Shown here piece after piece: positions 10,692 through 21,492 of a stretch of DNA of 64,000 nucleotides (the first letter of the stretch is position 1; each line of letters opens with the position of its first letter). The notes under the pieces were generated by a model. That model was not told where the DNA came from. It was given only the letters and a program-made list of their open reading frames with translations, and searched no databases. The position numbers and the translations under genes are program-made. The DNA is taken from assembly GCA_028023455.1 (NCBI GenBank), contig JAQFVV010000157.1, forward strand, positions 2,420,001-2,484,000, in the 5' to 3' direction. The stretch is from Epiperipatus broadwayi. Taxonomy: Eukaryota; Onychophora; Udeonychophora; Euonychophora; Peripatidae.

Positions 10692-11108
10692 TTAGTATAT
10701 ATAATCTTATAATTGAATATTTATAAATACGTAATTAAATATATGTAAAGTATAACTTCAAAAATTTTATCCACTTAGGAGCACTTTCGATTATCCTCAT
10801 AGTCTTTGTCAACTAACACTTTGAAAGGCTAACCTTCCCATAATTCTGTGATCTTAACGTTTGCTGCCTGTCTGTTAATTAAGTATTGTTTGTATTTGTA
10901 TATTAGCATAGCTTCCTTTATAAAGGAAGCTATGCAAATATACAACTACAAACAGAATTGTGGGAAGGTTAGCCTTTCAAAGTGTTAGTTGACAAAGACT
11001 ATGAGGATCATCAAAAGGGCTCCTAAGTGGATAAAATTTTTAAAGTTATACTTTAGATATATCTAATTACTGTGTTTATAAATATTCAATTATAAGATTA
11101 CGTATATT
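10692..11108. repeat. long inverted repeat (about 160-bp arms) with a 30-bp perfect inner palindrome
   Basis: The left arm (about 10692-10853) and right arm (about 10948-11108) are inverted repeats with few mismatches; both carry AACCTTCCCA-type and TAAGTGGATAAAATTTT-type words. The centre contains a perfect 30-bp palindrome at 10906-10935 (GCATAGCTTCCTTTA and its complement). A related copy lies at 35035-35186 plus 36383-36415. Each arm has a weak hammerhead-like string reading away from the centre (CTATGAGGATAATCGAAAG). No protein is encoded. Confidence 0.7.
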
Positions 11109-13095
11109 GATTTGAAAAAATACAGACATCAAATTATAATATTATCACATATATATAATATTTGATCTGATTATTACACCCACACACATAATGTGTTAAA
11201 GTCCATTGATGGTGTGTCTTGGTAAGTAATGTACAATGTCTTTTTAGTTCTTTTGGTTCATAAGTTTTTTTAATGTAATTAAAGTAGTCATTTGTTGTTG
11301 TTTTCTTTTTGATATTATTATGACCAGGATCATTGAAGATATTTTATCCTTATTTAGTTCTGAATTTCAAATTTTATTCATCTTTAGTCTCAATCCACTA
11401 ATGACAGTTGAAAGTGCTGCTTTTCATACAGAGATATCTTAAACTGAGTAAATATCACAAATATATAGCTTAGAAAAACACTCCAATAGCAGTTCTACTG
11501 CTATATATAGCTATTGGGGTTGCCAGAATAGTAAATCTCTTGCCAAGGCTATGTTATACACATATAACTTAATAAAGACAATACAGAAATAGAAATATAA
11601 TTATACATAAATTTAAAAAATCAAATAATTAATAAATTGAAAAAAATAATCTGCTTTAGCAAAATAAATTATATAAATAGCTAATTAAGTAATTGCTGCT
11701 AATAAATTAATCCGTATTATATTTACCATAATAAGCATTGCTTTTTCATTTATATTACATAGAATCTAAAAAAAAAAAAAAACTCTTTATGTAAGATATT
11801 AAAATAAGCGTAAAATTATTTAGAAAAAAATATTAATTTTAACTAAATGTTTATTTATACGCTATCCAATCTATACAGTACAGATTTTATGTACTTTAAT
11901 TCTCTTATTAAAAGCAAGATGAATAACTAAGCAATAGAATACAATAATCAAACAATGATATATATATATATCGATGGTAGTTATCCACTGTTTATCATCT
12001 TGCTAATAAATTAAAATTAAAAAAAATTACAAATTTATTCTAGAATCTCAATTATGGAATTACATCATAAATTGTAATGAAGGGTTTATCAAAGCAATTA
12101 TAAAACTCTCAAAGTTTGCAAAAAACGCAATAACTTTTACAATAAAAAGAGGTATATAAATTTGATATAACATATTTACTATTTTAAAAGTTTACTTTTT
12201 TTACTACATCTATCTTTTTGAAATTTACTTGTATGTCTGGAATGTTTTTTTTCTCAGATGTAATGATTTATTGTTTAATAAACTAAGAAGAAGGAACATA
12301 GTTTCACAGATGGAGTTTCATCTTATTTTTATCTTCAAATACAAAATATTTTTGAAGATAAAATTCATAGAGCATGTGCAAAAGAACTTTAATAGTGCTC
12401 TTTTTTTAACAGCAATCTATTCACATAGTGGATTATCACACAAAGTAAATTAAGCAATTTCAAGTTAATGTTATAAGTTTGGAATGAAAATATTCAATGC
12501 AACATCAAGTGTGAACACATTTGAAACAGATGTAGTAGGCATTCTGGACACTTAATACATCGTACACATATAGTATTGAAATAAAATTTTGAACTTGAAA
12601 ATCAGATGTATGGAAATAATATGAAGTAAATTAGCCATGATTTAAACTAGAATTGCATACACCAATCTTTTGAAAATTATATTGAATTTTGGAAGCTGCC
12701 AAGTCTAAAATGGAATGTAATCATTATTATGCTTTTTCAATTAGCTAATGATGCTCCAAAAAGAAATATGATATAAATCTGATGCATTTCAGATCATAGT
12801 TTATGAAGAAAGTTCTGCTAAAATATAATAATATTTTTATAAATGAAACAAATACAGTATTGAAAAATTGATTACTGATTAATATAATAATGCATCTTCA
12901 ATGAAAAAAAATTAAGCAGATTAAATTCAAACAATCTTTATCCATGTAAAAAAACATGTATTTCTAATATAATTCTCAACATTCTAATAGCTATGAGTGT
13001 GGGAGTATGAATCCTCCCAAAAGCATTCAGCTAATAAATTGTAGAATATTATTTACTTCATTCACTGTTATCAGCTTCATTATCTGTGCACAAAG
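11109..13095. other. AT-rich sequence, no gene seen
   Basis: It contains a possible, very weak HH2-like remnant on the minus strand at about 11280-11400, a short hairpin near 11485-11520, and an (AT)n run near 11957-11971. The small plus-strand frame at 12229-12453 has no recognisable domain. Confidence 0.45.

Positions 13096-13136
<41 letters not shown>
13096..13136. repeat. (CA)n(AT)n microsatellite
   Basis: A CA dinucleotide run at 13096-13119 is followed directly by an AT run to about 13136. Confidence 0.95.
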
Positions 13137-15465
13137 TATGGATTTTACATGCTAATAAAGTAAATCTTTAATTATTTCAATATAATTTAAATAAAGAAAT
13201 TCATTTTGTTATGTTTTAAGTGTATTAAGCAAAGAACCCTCCAAGAATATCTTTGGTTGAAAAGAAAGCTACAAAATAAAAATCATGGACATATTTCAAA
13301 AATGGCATGCAGAACATCTTTCTAGAAAGATCATATTTAAAATATTTATTTAAAAAAAAGAAATAATAAAAAAAAATCTATAGATATGTTAGCTTTCAAC
13401 TGTACCAGATGGATAAGATAACTAAAAGTAAGATACAAAAGTTTATGTTATAAATTTAACAGATACATTTCTTGAGCTAGGTCTAGTGTGAACACGTATT
13501 TAGAGGTTGAATCATGTGATCATTTAAAATCATATGTAAAAGTAACAGTATGAAGAACATGTAAAATTTTATGCTGAGAAAATAAAATAACAACTAAAAA
13601 ATATGTAAAACAATAAAATACTATTGAATTGTATATGTTTTATGTTTAAAAGTAATTTAGAACTTATTAGAATAGTTACTCCATAAAAAAAAACACTTGG
13701 TTTATAGCCAGCTTTCCAAACAGAATCTTCAAGAACAATTGAAATCAGAAATGAAACCTTTCTTTAGCTAAAAACAATATATCTACAATAAAATAAAGAG
13801 TTTGAGTTGGGTTAATTATCAATCCACTCTTAGTTATCAACAATCTCAACCTGTAGTCAAGGCAACCTCCTTTAACAAGAAAGATGGTACTACCTTTATC
13901 TATGATCTGATATATTTATATAGACACTAAAGATTGCAACTTAACCAAGGAGTGTGAGATTAATAATGCAAAAAAGGTTCAACAAACCTCATTAATCAGG
14001 AAAATATATGTTCTGAAAGCAGGCTAATAAATCATCAATTATAATTTCCAGATTCTGAATTGGGTGACTTTATAAAATAAGTTAGGACTGTGAATTATCT
14101 ATCAGTTTAGTTAAACATTAGGTTCTTCTAGCATATCTTTCTAGTCGATCATCCCATGCTTAGAACAGGCACTTGAAATTTGTTTGAAGTCTGTATATGA
14201 TTAAAATATTCATTATTATCTGCATCATGTATCATATTAATGTTATTTTACAATAGACTTCTGGATAAGGATGAATTTGGATAATAGGCAGATTAATTAA
14301 TCAATAGTTTTTGAAACATTGAGATTAAAACTTTGAAGTAGAAAAGCACTCATAATTTTTGCTTATTGATTTATTGTATAATAATTACACTTGATAATTA
14401 GAAGATGCTTATGGATGTCATTGGATAAGGAAAATGTGATGACAGGCAGATAGAAATGAAGGAATAAATAAAGCAGTGTAGTATTGGGTTCTTCAATTGC
14501 ATAATATTATCCCATGTTTTGATATTTGGAAATTTTGCTACATAAATATTAGTTTTGTCAAGTTTACTGCATATGGTATGTGCACTGACTAAATATGATG
14601 TGATTCAACCTATAACCCTTAAAAGTATAAAGACGTTGCTTCTATAATGATATAAAATTCTGATAAAACCATTTTCTGTCCTTTTTATCTTAAAGGTGAC
14701 TCTCCCTACATCTGAAAAAACTATAAAAAACACTTTTACTATCTTGTGATATTTATAAATTAGATATTTGTAGAATTGTATTACACAATTGTATATGGTT
14801 TTATGTACATCCTTATATGAAAAGTAAATTTTTTTGGGACTTCTTTTTGCTTTTTGATCTTCACGTTATTACCTATGGATATATCTAATGGTCATAGGTT
14901 GTTGCCAGTAAGTGCAGCAGTGAGCATTTGCTTTATAATATTATCCTTATTAAGCTGCTAGATAATTTGCAAATGATGAACAAAAAAGAACTGATGTTCA
15001 ATACGAATATCTTACAAAAGAGACACCAGCAATCAATAAAAATATATCATTTTCAAAAATTAAATTTATTATTTTCTAAACCCAAATATAATAGTTAAAC
15101 CAATAAAATATACATAAAACCTCATTTATCCAAAATCCTTTTTCCAAGGTTATTTTGGATTTGTGAATTTTTCAGATTTTAAAAATAAATCTTTTACACC
15201 CTTATTATAATCCCAAATTCTAATTACTTTAGATTTATTAATTTACAGGCATTTACTACTTGGTTTTTCTCTCTTTAATTTTATTTGTAAATGTATGTGT
15301 AAACTAATTTATTTAATATAATGAGTTAAGCATCATCTTTGAAATTTTATTTAGCTAATAAAAGTTTTTAAGTAATAGATATTTGAATTGTTTTTCTACT
15401 TAGATGTTGAAGCATTTAGTTTTTAAATAAAAGTAAATTAATTTATCAGTAGTGGAGTTTACTAT
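13137..15465. other. AT-rich sequence, no gene seen
   Basis: About 2.3 kb without any coding frame, repeat or RNA signal I can support. Confidence 0.5.
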
Positions 15466-15690
15466 AAATATAAATTGTACACTTTATTTCAAACATTTTA
15501 TAGCAAATTCTTTTTATAATATATATGTACACATAACTTGATATTTCAACTACCCTAAATTTTCTTCAGAAATCTGAGGAACACTGTAGGACAGTCAAAA
15601 TATCAGGTTGTGTGTATATATATAATAAAAAAGTTGCTATAAAGTGTATGAAGTAAGGTGTACAAATTGTATTTAAAATAGAAAATCATA
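15466..15690. repeat. fold-back repeat, second copy of family HH3
   Basis: The arms at about 15466-15570 and 15572-15690 are imperfect inverted repeats meeting almost without a spacer. The inner ends carry TTCTTCAG (left) and CTGAGGA followed by ACTGTAGGACAGT (right, 15574-15595), as in the 3.5-kb copy. The GAAAT position on the right arm has decayed to CAAAATAT. Confidence 0.55.
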
Positions 15691-15706
15691 TAACATTACA
15701 ATACTA

Positions 15707-15716
15707 CCCCCCCCCC
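15707..15716. repeat. poly-C run in AT-rich DNA
   Basis: Ten consecutive C bases immediately downstream of the HH3 fold-back repeat. Confidence 0.9.
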
Positions 15717-15849
15717 AATTTTTTTTTACAAAAATTTTCCCACAACCATGATTTCATCTATTAATAAATATACCTTTTCAAGTATACACACACAGATATA
15801 TATATATATATAAGCATTACAAGCATAAAGCTAAACTAGTCAATATAAA

Positions 15850-16234
15850 ATCGAAACTACCCCAAATCTAAAATTAAACCAGACCAGCATAAAAATAATA
15901 TTAAAACACAACCTAAGGTTTTACTGCTACAAGCTTTGATGAAGCTAAGGTTGTCTTCTTTGAGAGAAATGAAATCAAAAGAAGAATTAAAGAGTCTTTA
16001 TTATTGAAAATTTATTATTCTGAAGCAATTAACTTATTTAAGAGTTCTTTTAATATTAAGGGTGGATAGGAAGTGAATGGATTTGTGGGTAGTTTTTAAT
16101 AGTATATATATTGTGTAGTTTTTTGTTGTTCTTTACACTTGAGAAGTCTGCTTGTAGCAGTGAAACCTTAGGTTGTGTTTTAATATTATTTTTATGCTGG
16201 TCTGGTTTAATTTTAGATTTGGAATAGTTTTGAT
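15850..16234. repeat. fold-back repeat with 85-bp arms and a hammerhead-like motif (family HH4)
   Basis: The segments 15850-15934 and 16150-16234 are inverted repeats (both with AACACAACCTAAGG-type words) around a ~215-bp spacer. The right arm's inner end reads CTTGAGA (16138-16144), then a perfect CTGCT/AGCAG stem with loop TGT, then GAAAC (16162-16166). This matches hammerhead layout except for one core base and an unclear cleavage triplet. The minus-strand open frame over the right arm is not a gene. Confidence 0.6.
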
Positions 16235-16706
16235 TATATATATATATATAATATAACAAAATAACCATTTTATCATTCACTTCAAAAATCAACTTCCTTT
16301 AACATCAACAGATGTCTTTATGGGATTGATAGTGTCAGATTAAAAAAAAATTACCATCAGAGTTTTTTTAACTCTTCTTTTTATTTCACTTCTTTCATCA
16401 AAAATAACCTCTACATTGACAAATAATATTTTATAACCAGTATTTAGTTCATGAATATAGAAAGCTGAGTTATATTTATTTTCAACTCTATTTTTATGAA
16501 CTCTCACTAAGACTTAATTTACTTTGACCTATATAAATTTTATGACAACTGCAAGGAATTGTGACTGTTTTGAACTATTTAATAATGAATTTAAATCAAA
16601 GCTTTTCTTCCAGGCCATTTTTATATCACTTAATAAAAAACTATTCTTAAAAATCAATTTATTAACTGATAACTTAAATGATATTTATATAAAATATTAC
16701 AGCAAA
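16235..16706. other. AT-rich sequence, no gene seen
   Basis: The open frame starting at 16524 runs into the SINE at 16721 and owes its length to that insertion; I do not call it. Confidence 0.5.
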
Positions 16707-16720
16707 ATAAAAGAAATGAG

Positions 16721-16827
16721 TCAAGCGTTGTTAGCCGAGAGGTCAGCACAGCCACCTTGCAAGCAAGCAGTTGGTTGTAGATGGTTGTGGGTTTGCCTCC
16801 CAGCCGATGCTATGACATATAGAAAAA
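16721..16827 (+). mobile_element. tRNA-derived SINE with imperfect 14-bp target duplication
   Basis: This is the same family as 6818-6930: TCAAGCGTTGTTAGCCGAG, then the anticodon-arm-like CACCTTGCAAGC, then GTGGGTTTGCCTCCC, then CTATGACATATAGAAAAA. The flanks ATAAAAGAAATGAG (16707-16720) and ATAAAGGAATTGAG (16828-16841) form a 14-bp duplication with two differences. With several internal substitutions, this suggests an older insertion than the one at 6.8 kb. Confidence 0.82.
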
Positions 16828-16841
16828 ATAAAGGAATTGAG

Positions 16842-17290
16842 AGATTTAGTGACATTAGTGGAGTTTCCATTAGAATTCTTCAATTAAGAAAGAGTTTATA
16901 ATTTGGTGCAAATACAAGAAGCATGAATAATAGTATCTGATATTACTACATTCAGAATTGGTCTCATAGGTGAGGTGGTGAGGCACTTACCTCAAGTGCC
17001 AAATTGAAATAGGCATTAAAATGAAACATCTTTGAATATATGTTTAATAAATGTTCTTTAATACATTTTTTCCTATTATCTACATTACTTTGTTCTGTAG
17101 ATCATTTTAAAAAGTTTTTACAATAATTTTAAAATATGAAGTTTTTAATACTTGCCTCAAACATGAAAATTGATTCACCAGATCTTTTGAAAGAAAATAT
17201 ATCAATAATGAGAGACAAATAAATTATAATCTTTATATCATGAAGGCAAAGATTGTTAAGAATTACGTACTTGAAGACCTAGGTTAGTAT
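16842..17290. other. AT-rich sequence, no gene seen
   Basis: A possible tRNA-like string (GAGGTGGTGAGGCACTTACC) lies near 16971; it lacks a convincing B box. Confidence 0.4.
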
Positions 17291-19074
17291 TTGATGAAGA
17301 TTTTTTTATTTAATAATGTCTAAAATAAATCATTTTCAAATAAAGGAAGAATTGCATAAACTAGAAAAAGAACTGTTTAATATTAAGTAGAATATTGTCA
17401 GAATTTACGAAGTTAGATGAAAAGATGAAAATACAGTTGATGTGAAAAAATGGCACACAAATAATGTTATATTCATTATAAATAAAAAAAAATGAAAGAA
17501 TATTACTGTGGAGATAAGATGGTAGCAAGAATAGTTATTCTACTTAATGGAACATACCTAATACAGATAATTCAAATTATGACCCAATAAGTTTTATTGT
17601 AATGAAGTACAGAATATTTATATGGATGTATAAAATGATTTTGATAAGGTCATCATAGGAGATTTTAATACTTATTATGTTATAGGTAAATTTGAGTATG
17701 AAGACATAAATGACAGATGATTTAAACTTTAAAAAAAAATACACTATAAATTTCTTCTTTAAATTAAAAAAAAAAATCCAAAGTGGAAATAGTCATGGAA
17801 GTATTTAAATAAATGTACAGCAAACTTAGATTATGTTTTGATTAACACAAGACATGTGATTCAAGATTATAAACACTTAAAGTGATTATTAATTAAATGA
17901 AATGTAAAATATTTATTAATGCAAAGCTAGAGAAAGGAAAGAGATTTAAAAAACATAGTATTAATAGTTAATATTTTTAATTTTTAGAAGCACTCCAATG
18001 AATTTAAACTAGAATTTGCAAATAATTATAATACTGAAAGACTTAGAAGATGGTTCAGGTTTGAATGAGCTCATTAAAAAGATAACTGACATTCTACTAA
18101 GAACTACTACATAATGCAACTGATACAAACTATTAGTAAAACATCAGTAAATTTTTAATTGAGAGAGGTAATATATGAAAAAAGAAGGAATATAAAAGTA
18201 TTTTAAAATTGACGCAGTTAAATTAACTGAATGTCTGAAATTTTGTAAAAAACCTATGGAAAAGAGTTAATAATGATGTAAACACAATAGTTGTGAGATG
18301 AAAAGGAAAGTTATAGAAGCAAACCAAATATTTCAAAAGTATCAAACAATATCTTGGTATTGGAAGAAAAGTCATTTTGATAATAAAAAAAAGGATATTA
18401 TTACTGAAAAGTAGAATGGCTTTATAAAATATGTGGTAGAATTTTACAAAGAATTGTAGAATAATAAAGAACAAGAAAACAATGTACCCTTTGACTATGA
18501 CATCTTTTGAAATTTCAAGTATTTTAGATGAAAACATGAGACATGCAATTAAATCTGTATAGAATGGAAAAGCTTGAGAATTATAGAATTATAAATATTT
18601 TTTAAAATGCAGATAGAGAATTTATTGGCAAAGGTATATACTAATTGTCTAAGTAATGATATATCAGATATTAGAAGAATATCATGATATTTAAGAAAGA
18701 TAAGGAGGGAGGCATTAGAAATTACAGATCTATCAGTCTTTTGTTAATTATATATAAGATCTACACTAAAACCATGAGAACTTATTTATAGAAAACTTTT
18801 GACTCCAATTTCAAAAGAACGAGTTGTATCATACAGATATTAAGAGAAATTATAAAAAAGACCAATATTATGAATTATCATTATGTTTTGGAATAACAAT
18901 TATGAAAATGCATTTAATCTTATAAGCATTTAAGTAATAATTAAAGTTTTAGAATATGATGATATAAAGCTATCATTTTGTCAAATTTTGAAAACTATTT
19001 ATCAAAATACAAACTCAATGATTAGACTATATTGGTGACACTAAAAGGATTATTACTGTTAAGAATGTATGACT

Positions 19075-19885
19075 ATGAATTATAGCAATTTAAAAACAGA
19101 GAATAAAATATCAGAAAAGGGAAATTCACAATAGACCAATTGTTTATTTATGTTATTTAAAATGTATTTAGAACAAGTGCAAGAAAATAGGAATTTCATT
19201 ACATAATAATAAAACACTTTATAATTAAACTGTGCTAATGATCAAATAATTTTGTTTTAGGATCATGATGATTTAAACTACATAATTTGAAAATTAATAG
19301 AAGAACATAGGAACTGTGACAGGAAATAAAGCAAAAATAAAAATGTAAGGAACACAATTGGAAAATAGACAACATATTGGAAAACATGAAGAATATTAGT
19401 ATCTAGCTAGGCATGAAGATCACATAAACTAAAACAACAAATACTTTTAAAAAAGTATATTGGATGTAAAAGCTGTAGTAATGATAAATGTGATATTGTT
19501 AGATCAAAATATATCAAAGTAAATAGATGACAAATATATGATACAATAATGAAAAGAGTCATTACATATGAAAATAATGTTTCACAGTTGAAGAAAAGAA
19601 TGGAAATGAAATTGATGGTTATAGAAATGGGTTACTGGTGAAAATCTGCAAGAAGGTCAAGGAGAGAATGAATAAGCAATAAGTAATAAATATTGAACAC
19701 ACTGTAGTAAATAAATTAGATCAACTGGAATGGTATGAACATGTGTAAATATTAATTTTGGACATCAACAGGGTAAAAAAGGCATCCAAATAAAAGAAAG
19801 AATAACAGAAAAATTAGAGATAAAAATTTTCAAGACCATTTATGAACTGATAGTGAGGCATAGTAATTGGAAGTCTTATAGATTG
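19075..19885 (+). mobile_element. second LINE family fragment nested in the RTE-like element
   Basis: Here the RTE-like homology stops and sequence of another non-LTR RT family begins: CANDQIILF followed by HDDLN (the palm motif, usually ADDQ), an IYDTIMKRVITYENNV block, a MKLMVIEMGYW block followed by RRSRRE and a decayed EWYGHV block. The RTE-like reading resumes at about 19885 (NSIYPKL, usually DSISPKLF). The fragment is 5'-truncated and full of stops. I could not find a target duplication, so the edges are approximate. Confidence 0.6.
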
Positions 19886-20321
19886 TTAAAAAGAATTCTA
19901 TCTATCCAAAACTGTTAGAACACTTTTACAGATAGAATTTTGTAAATTAAAATGGTGAGCTAAGGATTAAAAATAAATAGCAGTTATTTAAATCATCTAG
20001 ATTGTGCAGGTGATATGGTTATTTTCATAAATACAATTAATACTTCAATGCTTCAAGAAATATTGCAGGAGTAATCGAATGAAAGCAAGAAAATAGAAAT
20101 TAAGATAAATGCTAAAAAAAAAAAAAAAAAACGAAAGAAATGTGCAATGGATTTCTAAAAAAAAGATAAACTAAATGTAATAAATTGAACCTAATAGCTA
20201 TGAATATTTTGGTCTGATTATTAATATAGATTGGAGCATAATGAAAGAAAATAATCAGAATTAAATTTGAATGAAATATTATTATTATAGATAATTTGAT
20301 TTTAAAAAGAAATATTATTGG

Positions 20322-20333
20322 TTTTTAATAAAT
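20322..20333. repeat. left target-site duplication of the hammerhead insertion
   Basis: TTTTTAATAAAT occurs here and again at 21084-21095. Joining the flanks restores RTE-like sequence homologous to the 60.59-kb copy, where GTTTTTAATAAATG is found only once. Confidence 0.85.
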
Positions 20334-20495
20334 CAATAAACATCACATGATCACTATCTCTTATACTAGCACATAATTGTTATCAAACAAGGCAAAACTC
20401 TCCTTAAGTAGTGCCAACCTGTGCCAACCAGAGTAATCAATGGATGCCAGAAGACTTGTGCATAAAATCCCTATCTAGTGCCTACTCATTCAATA

Positions 20496-20530
20496 TCCCC
20501 AGACTAGTTTCTGGCCTTCATCAGTGAGGA
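20496..20530 (-). ncRNA. hammerhead core with collapsed stem II
   Basis: The minus strand has TCCTCA, CTGATGA (20518-20524), AGGCCA, GAAAC (20507-20511), TA, GTC (20502-20504) and TGGGGA. It equals the core at 20933-20974 except that seven bases of the stem II hairpin are missing. Stem I (6 bp) is intact. Loss of stem II should abolish or greatly weaken activity. Confidence 0.6.
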
Positions 20531-20932
20531 GCCTTGGATCTGAGATAGGGATTTTATGCACAAGCTTTCGAGCATCCATTGATTACTCTGGTTGGCATAG
20601 GGTGGCACTTCTGTATGGAGAGTTTTGCCTTGTTTAATAACAATTATGTGCTAGTATAAGAGATAGTGTTCATGTGATGTTTACTGGTTTAACACCAATC
20701 CTGCCTAATAGGATAGTGGTGGCTATGGTTCTTAATGAACCAAAGACACCAAAATGTATGGCTGCTTAACTGAGTTCAGACCCATATGACTATATAAACT
20801 ATGGAGCTTAGATTGAAAATATTATTGTGTTTTCAATTTCATTCTCATAGTTTTGTAGTTGAGATAAAAGGTGGCTGCTCGAGGGTTGCAATAGATTCTA
20901 AGATCTAGGTTCAGTGCTCTCAGATCCAAGAC

Positions 20933-20974
20933 TCCTCACTGATGAAGGCCACAGGCCAGAAACTAGTCTGGGGA
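20933..20974 (+). ncRNA. hammerhead ribozyme candidate, best copy in the window
   Basis: The core has all the conserved bases in order. TCCTCA (20933-20938) pairs with TGGGGA (20969-20974) as stem I, 6 bp with one G-U pair. CTGATGA is at 20939-20945. GGCC-ACA-GGCC (20947-20957) forms stem II, flanked by an A/A mismatch where G-C is usual. GAAAC is at 20959-20963. AC/GT around the two bases TA is a 2-bp stem III, and cleavage is expected after GTC at 20968. Small stem III hammerheads of this kind are reported from Penelope-like elements and are thought to act as dimers. Activity is inferred, not shown. Confidence 0.75.
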
Positions 20975-21083
20975 TATTGGATGAGTAGGCACTAGATAAA
21001 TATTTTATGCACAAGCCTTCTGGAATCATTGATTAATCTGTTTGGCACAGGGTGGCACTACTGTATGGAGAATTTTGCCTTGT

Positions 21084-21095
21084 TTTTTAATAAAT
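21084..21095. repeat. right target-site duplication of the hammerhead insertion
   Basis: This is the second copy of TTTTTAATAAAT; RTE-like homology continues directly after it. Confidence 0.85.
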
Positions 21096-21492
21096 GTAAT
21101 TTATCAGTTTTTAATAAATAGATCAAAGATTTGGACACTTAACAGAGACTACTATAAATACTTTAGACAACATGACTACCTATGATATGCATGTTGGGAG
21201 AGACTGAAAGTCCAGTACATGAATAAAAAACAAACAGGTATCACTGATTTCAATGCAAGAATTGAGAGGCCGAAGTGGAGTTAGACTGGATATAATAAGT
21301 AAAGATAATAAAAGGATAATTAAGGTGAAACTAGAATTCAAGAGATTGTAAAAGACCTAGAAAAAGACTATGTGTATGTTAAATGGATAAGGGAAATGTG
21401 CAAGAATAAAGTGTTAGGCAACTGAATTAAATCTAGAGAGATTTCATTCTGCAGTGAATGGATAGTATTTGAAAATATTGGTGACGATGATC

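Larger units (their letters stand above)
20334..21083 (+). mobile_element. 750-bp non-autonomous element with two outward-facing hammerhead cores (family HH1)
   Basis: The element sits inside the RTE-like copy and is bounded by a 12-bp target duplication. Its left part (20334-20545) is a reverse-oriented unit ending in a hammerhead core. From 20546 to 20690 it runs back through the same arm in forward orientation. A ~240-bp region of other sequence follows, including CCATATGACTATATAAACTA, which is related to the block in the 2.3- and 26.1-kb units. Then comes a forward hammerhead core (20933-20974) and a partial arm to 21083. No protein is encoded. The inverted arrangement recalls the terminal repeats of Penelope-like elements, and a retrozyme-like origin is also possible. 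Movement by another element's RT is inferred. Confidence 0.75.
17291..21492 (+). mobile_element. long decayed RTE-like LINE, interrupted twice
   Basis: This plus-strand element keeps, in order, many blocks of the RTE-like polyprotein through dense stops and frameshifts. Endonuclease: a KLEKELFNIK block near 17360, VIIGDFNT near 17650, and LDYVLINTRHVIQD near 17830. RT: RNYRSISLLLIIYKI near 18720, LCFG near 18880, SSYLNHLD near 19980 (usual YLSHL.FADD), SNESKKIEIKINAKK near 20080. C-terminal: GITDFNARIERPKWSWTG near 21240-21290, and a GACGATGAT tail near 21481. A different LINE fragment (about 19075-19885) and a hammerhead-bearing element (20334-21083) are inserted in it, so it predates both. 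Confidence 0.8.

Noticed and set aside
18223-18537. 104-codon minus-strand Phe/Leu/Ile-rich frame
   Set aside because: It lies antisense within the decayed plus-strand RTE-like element.
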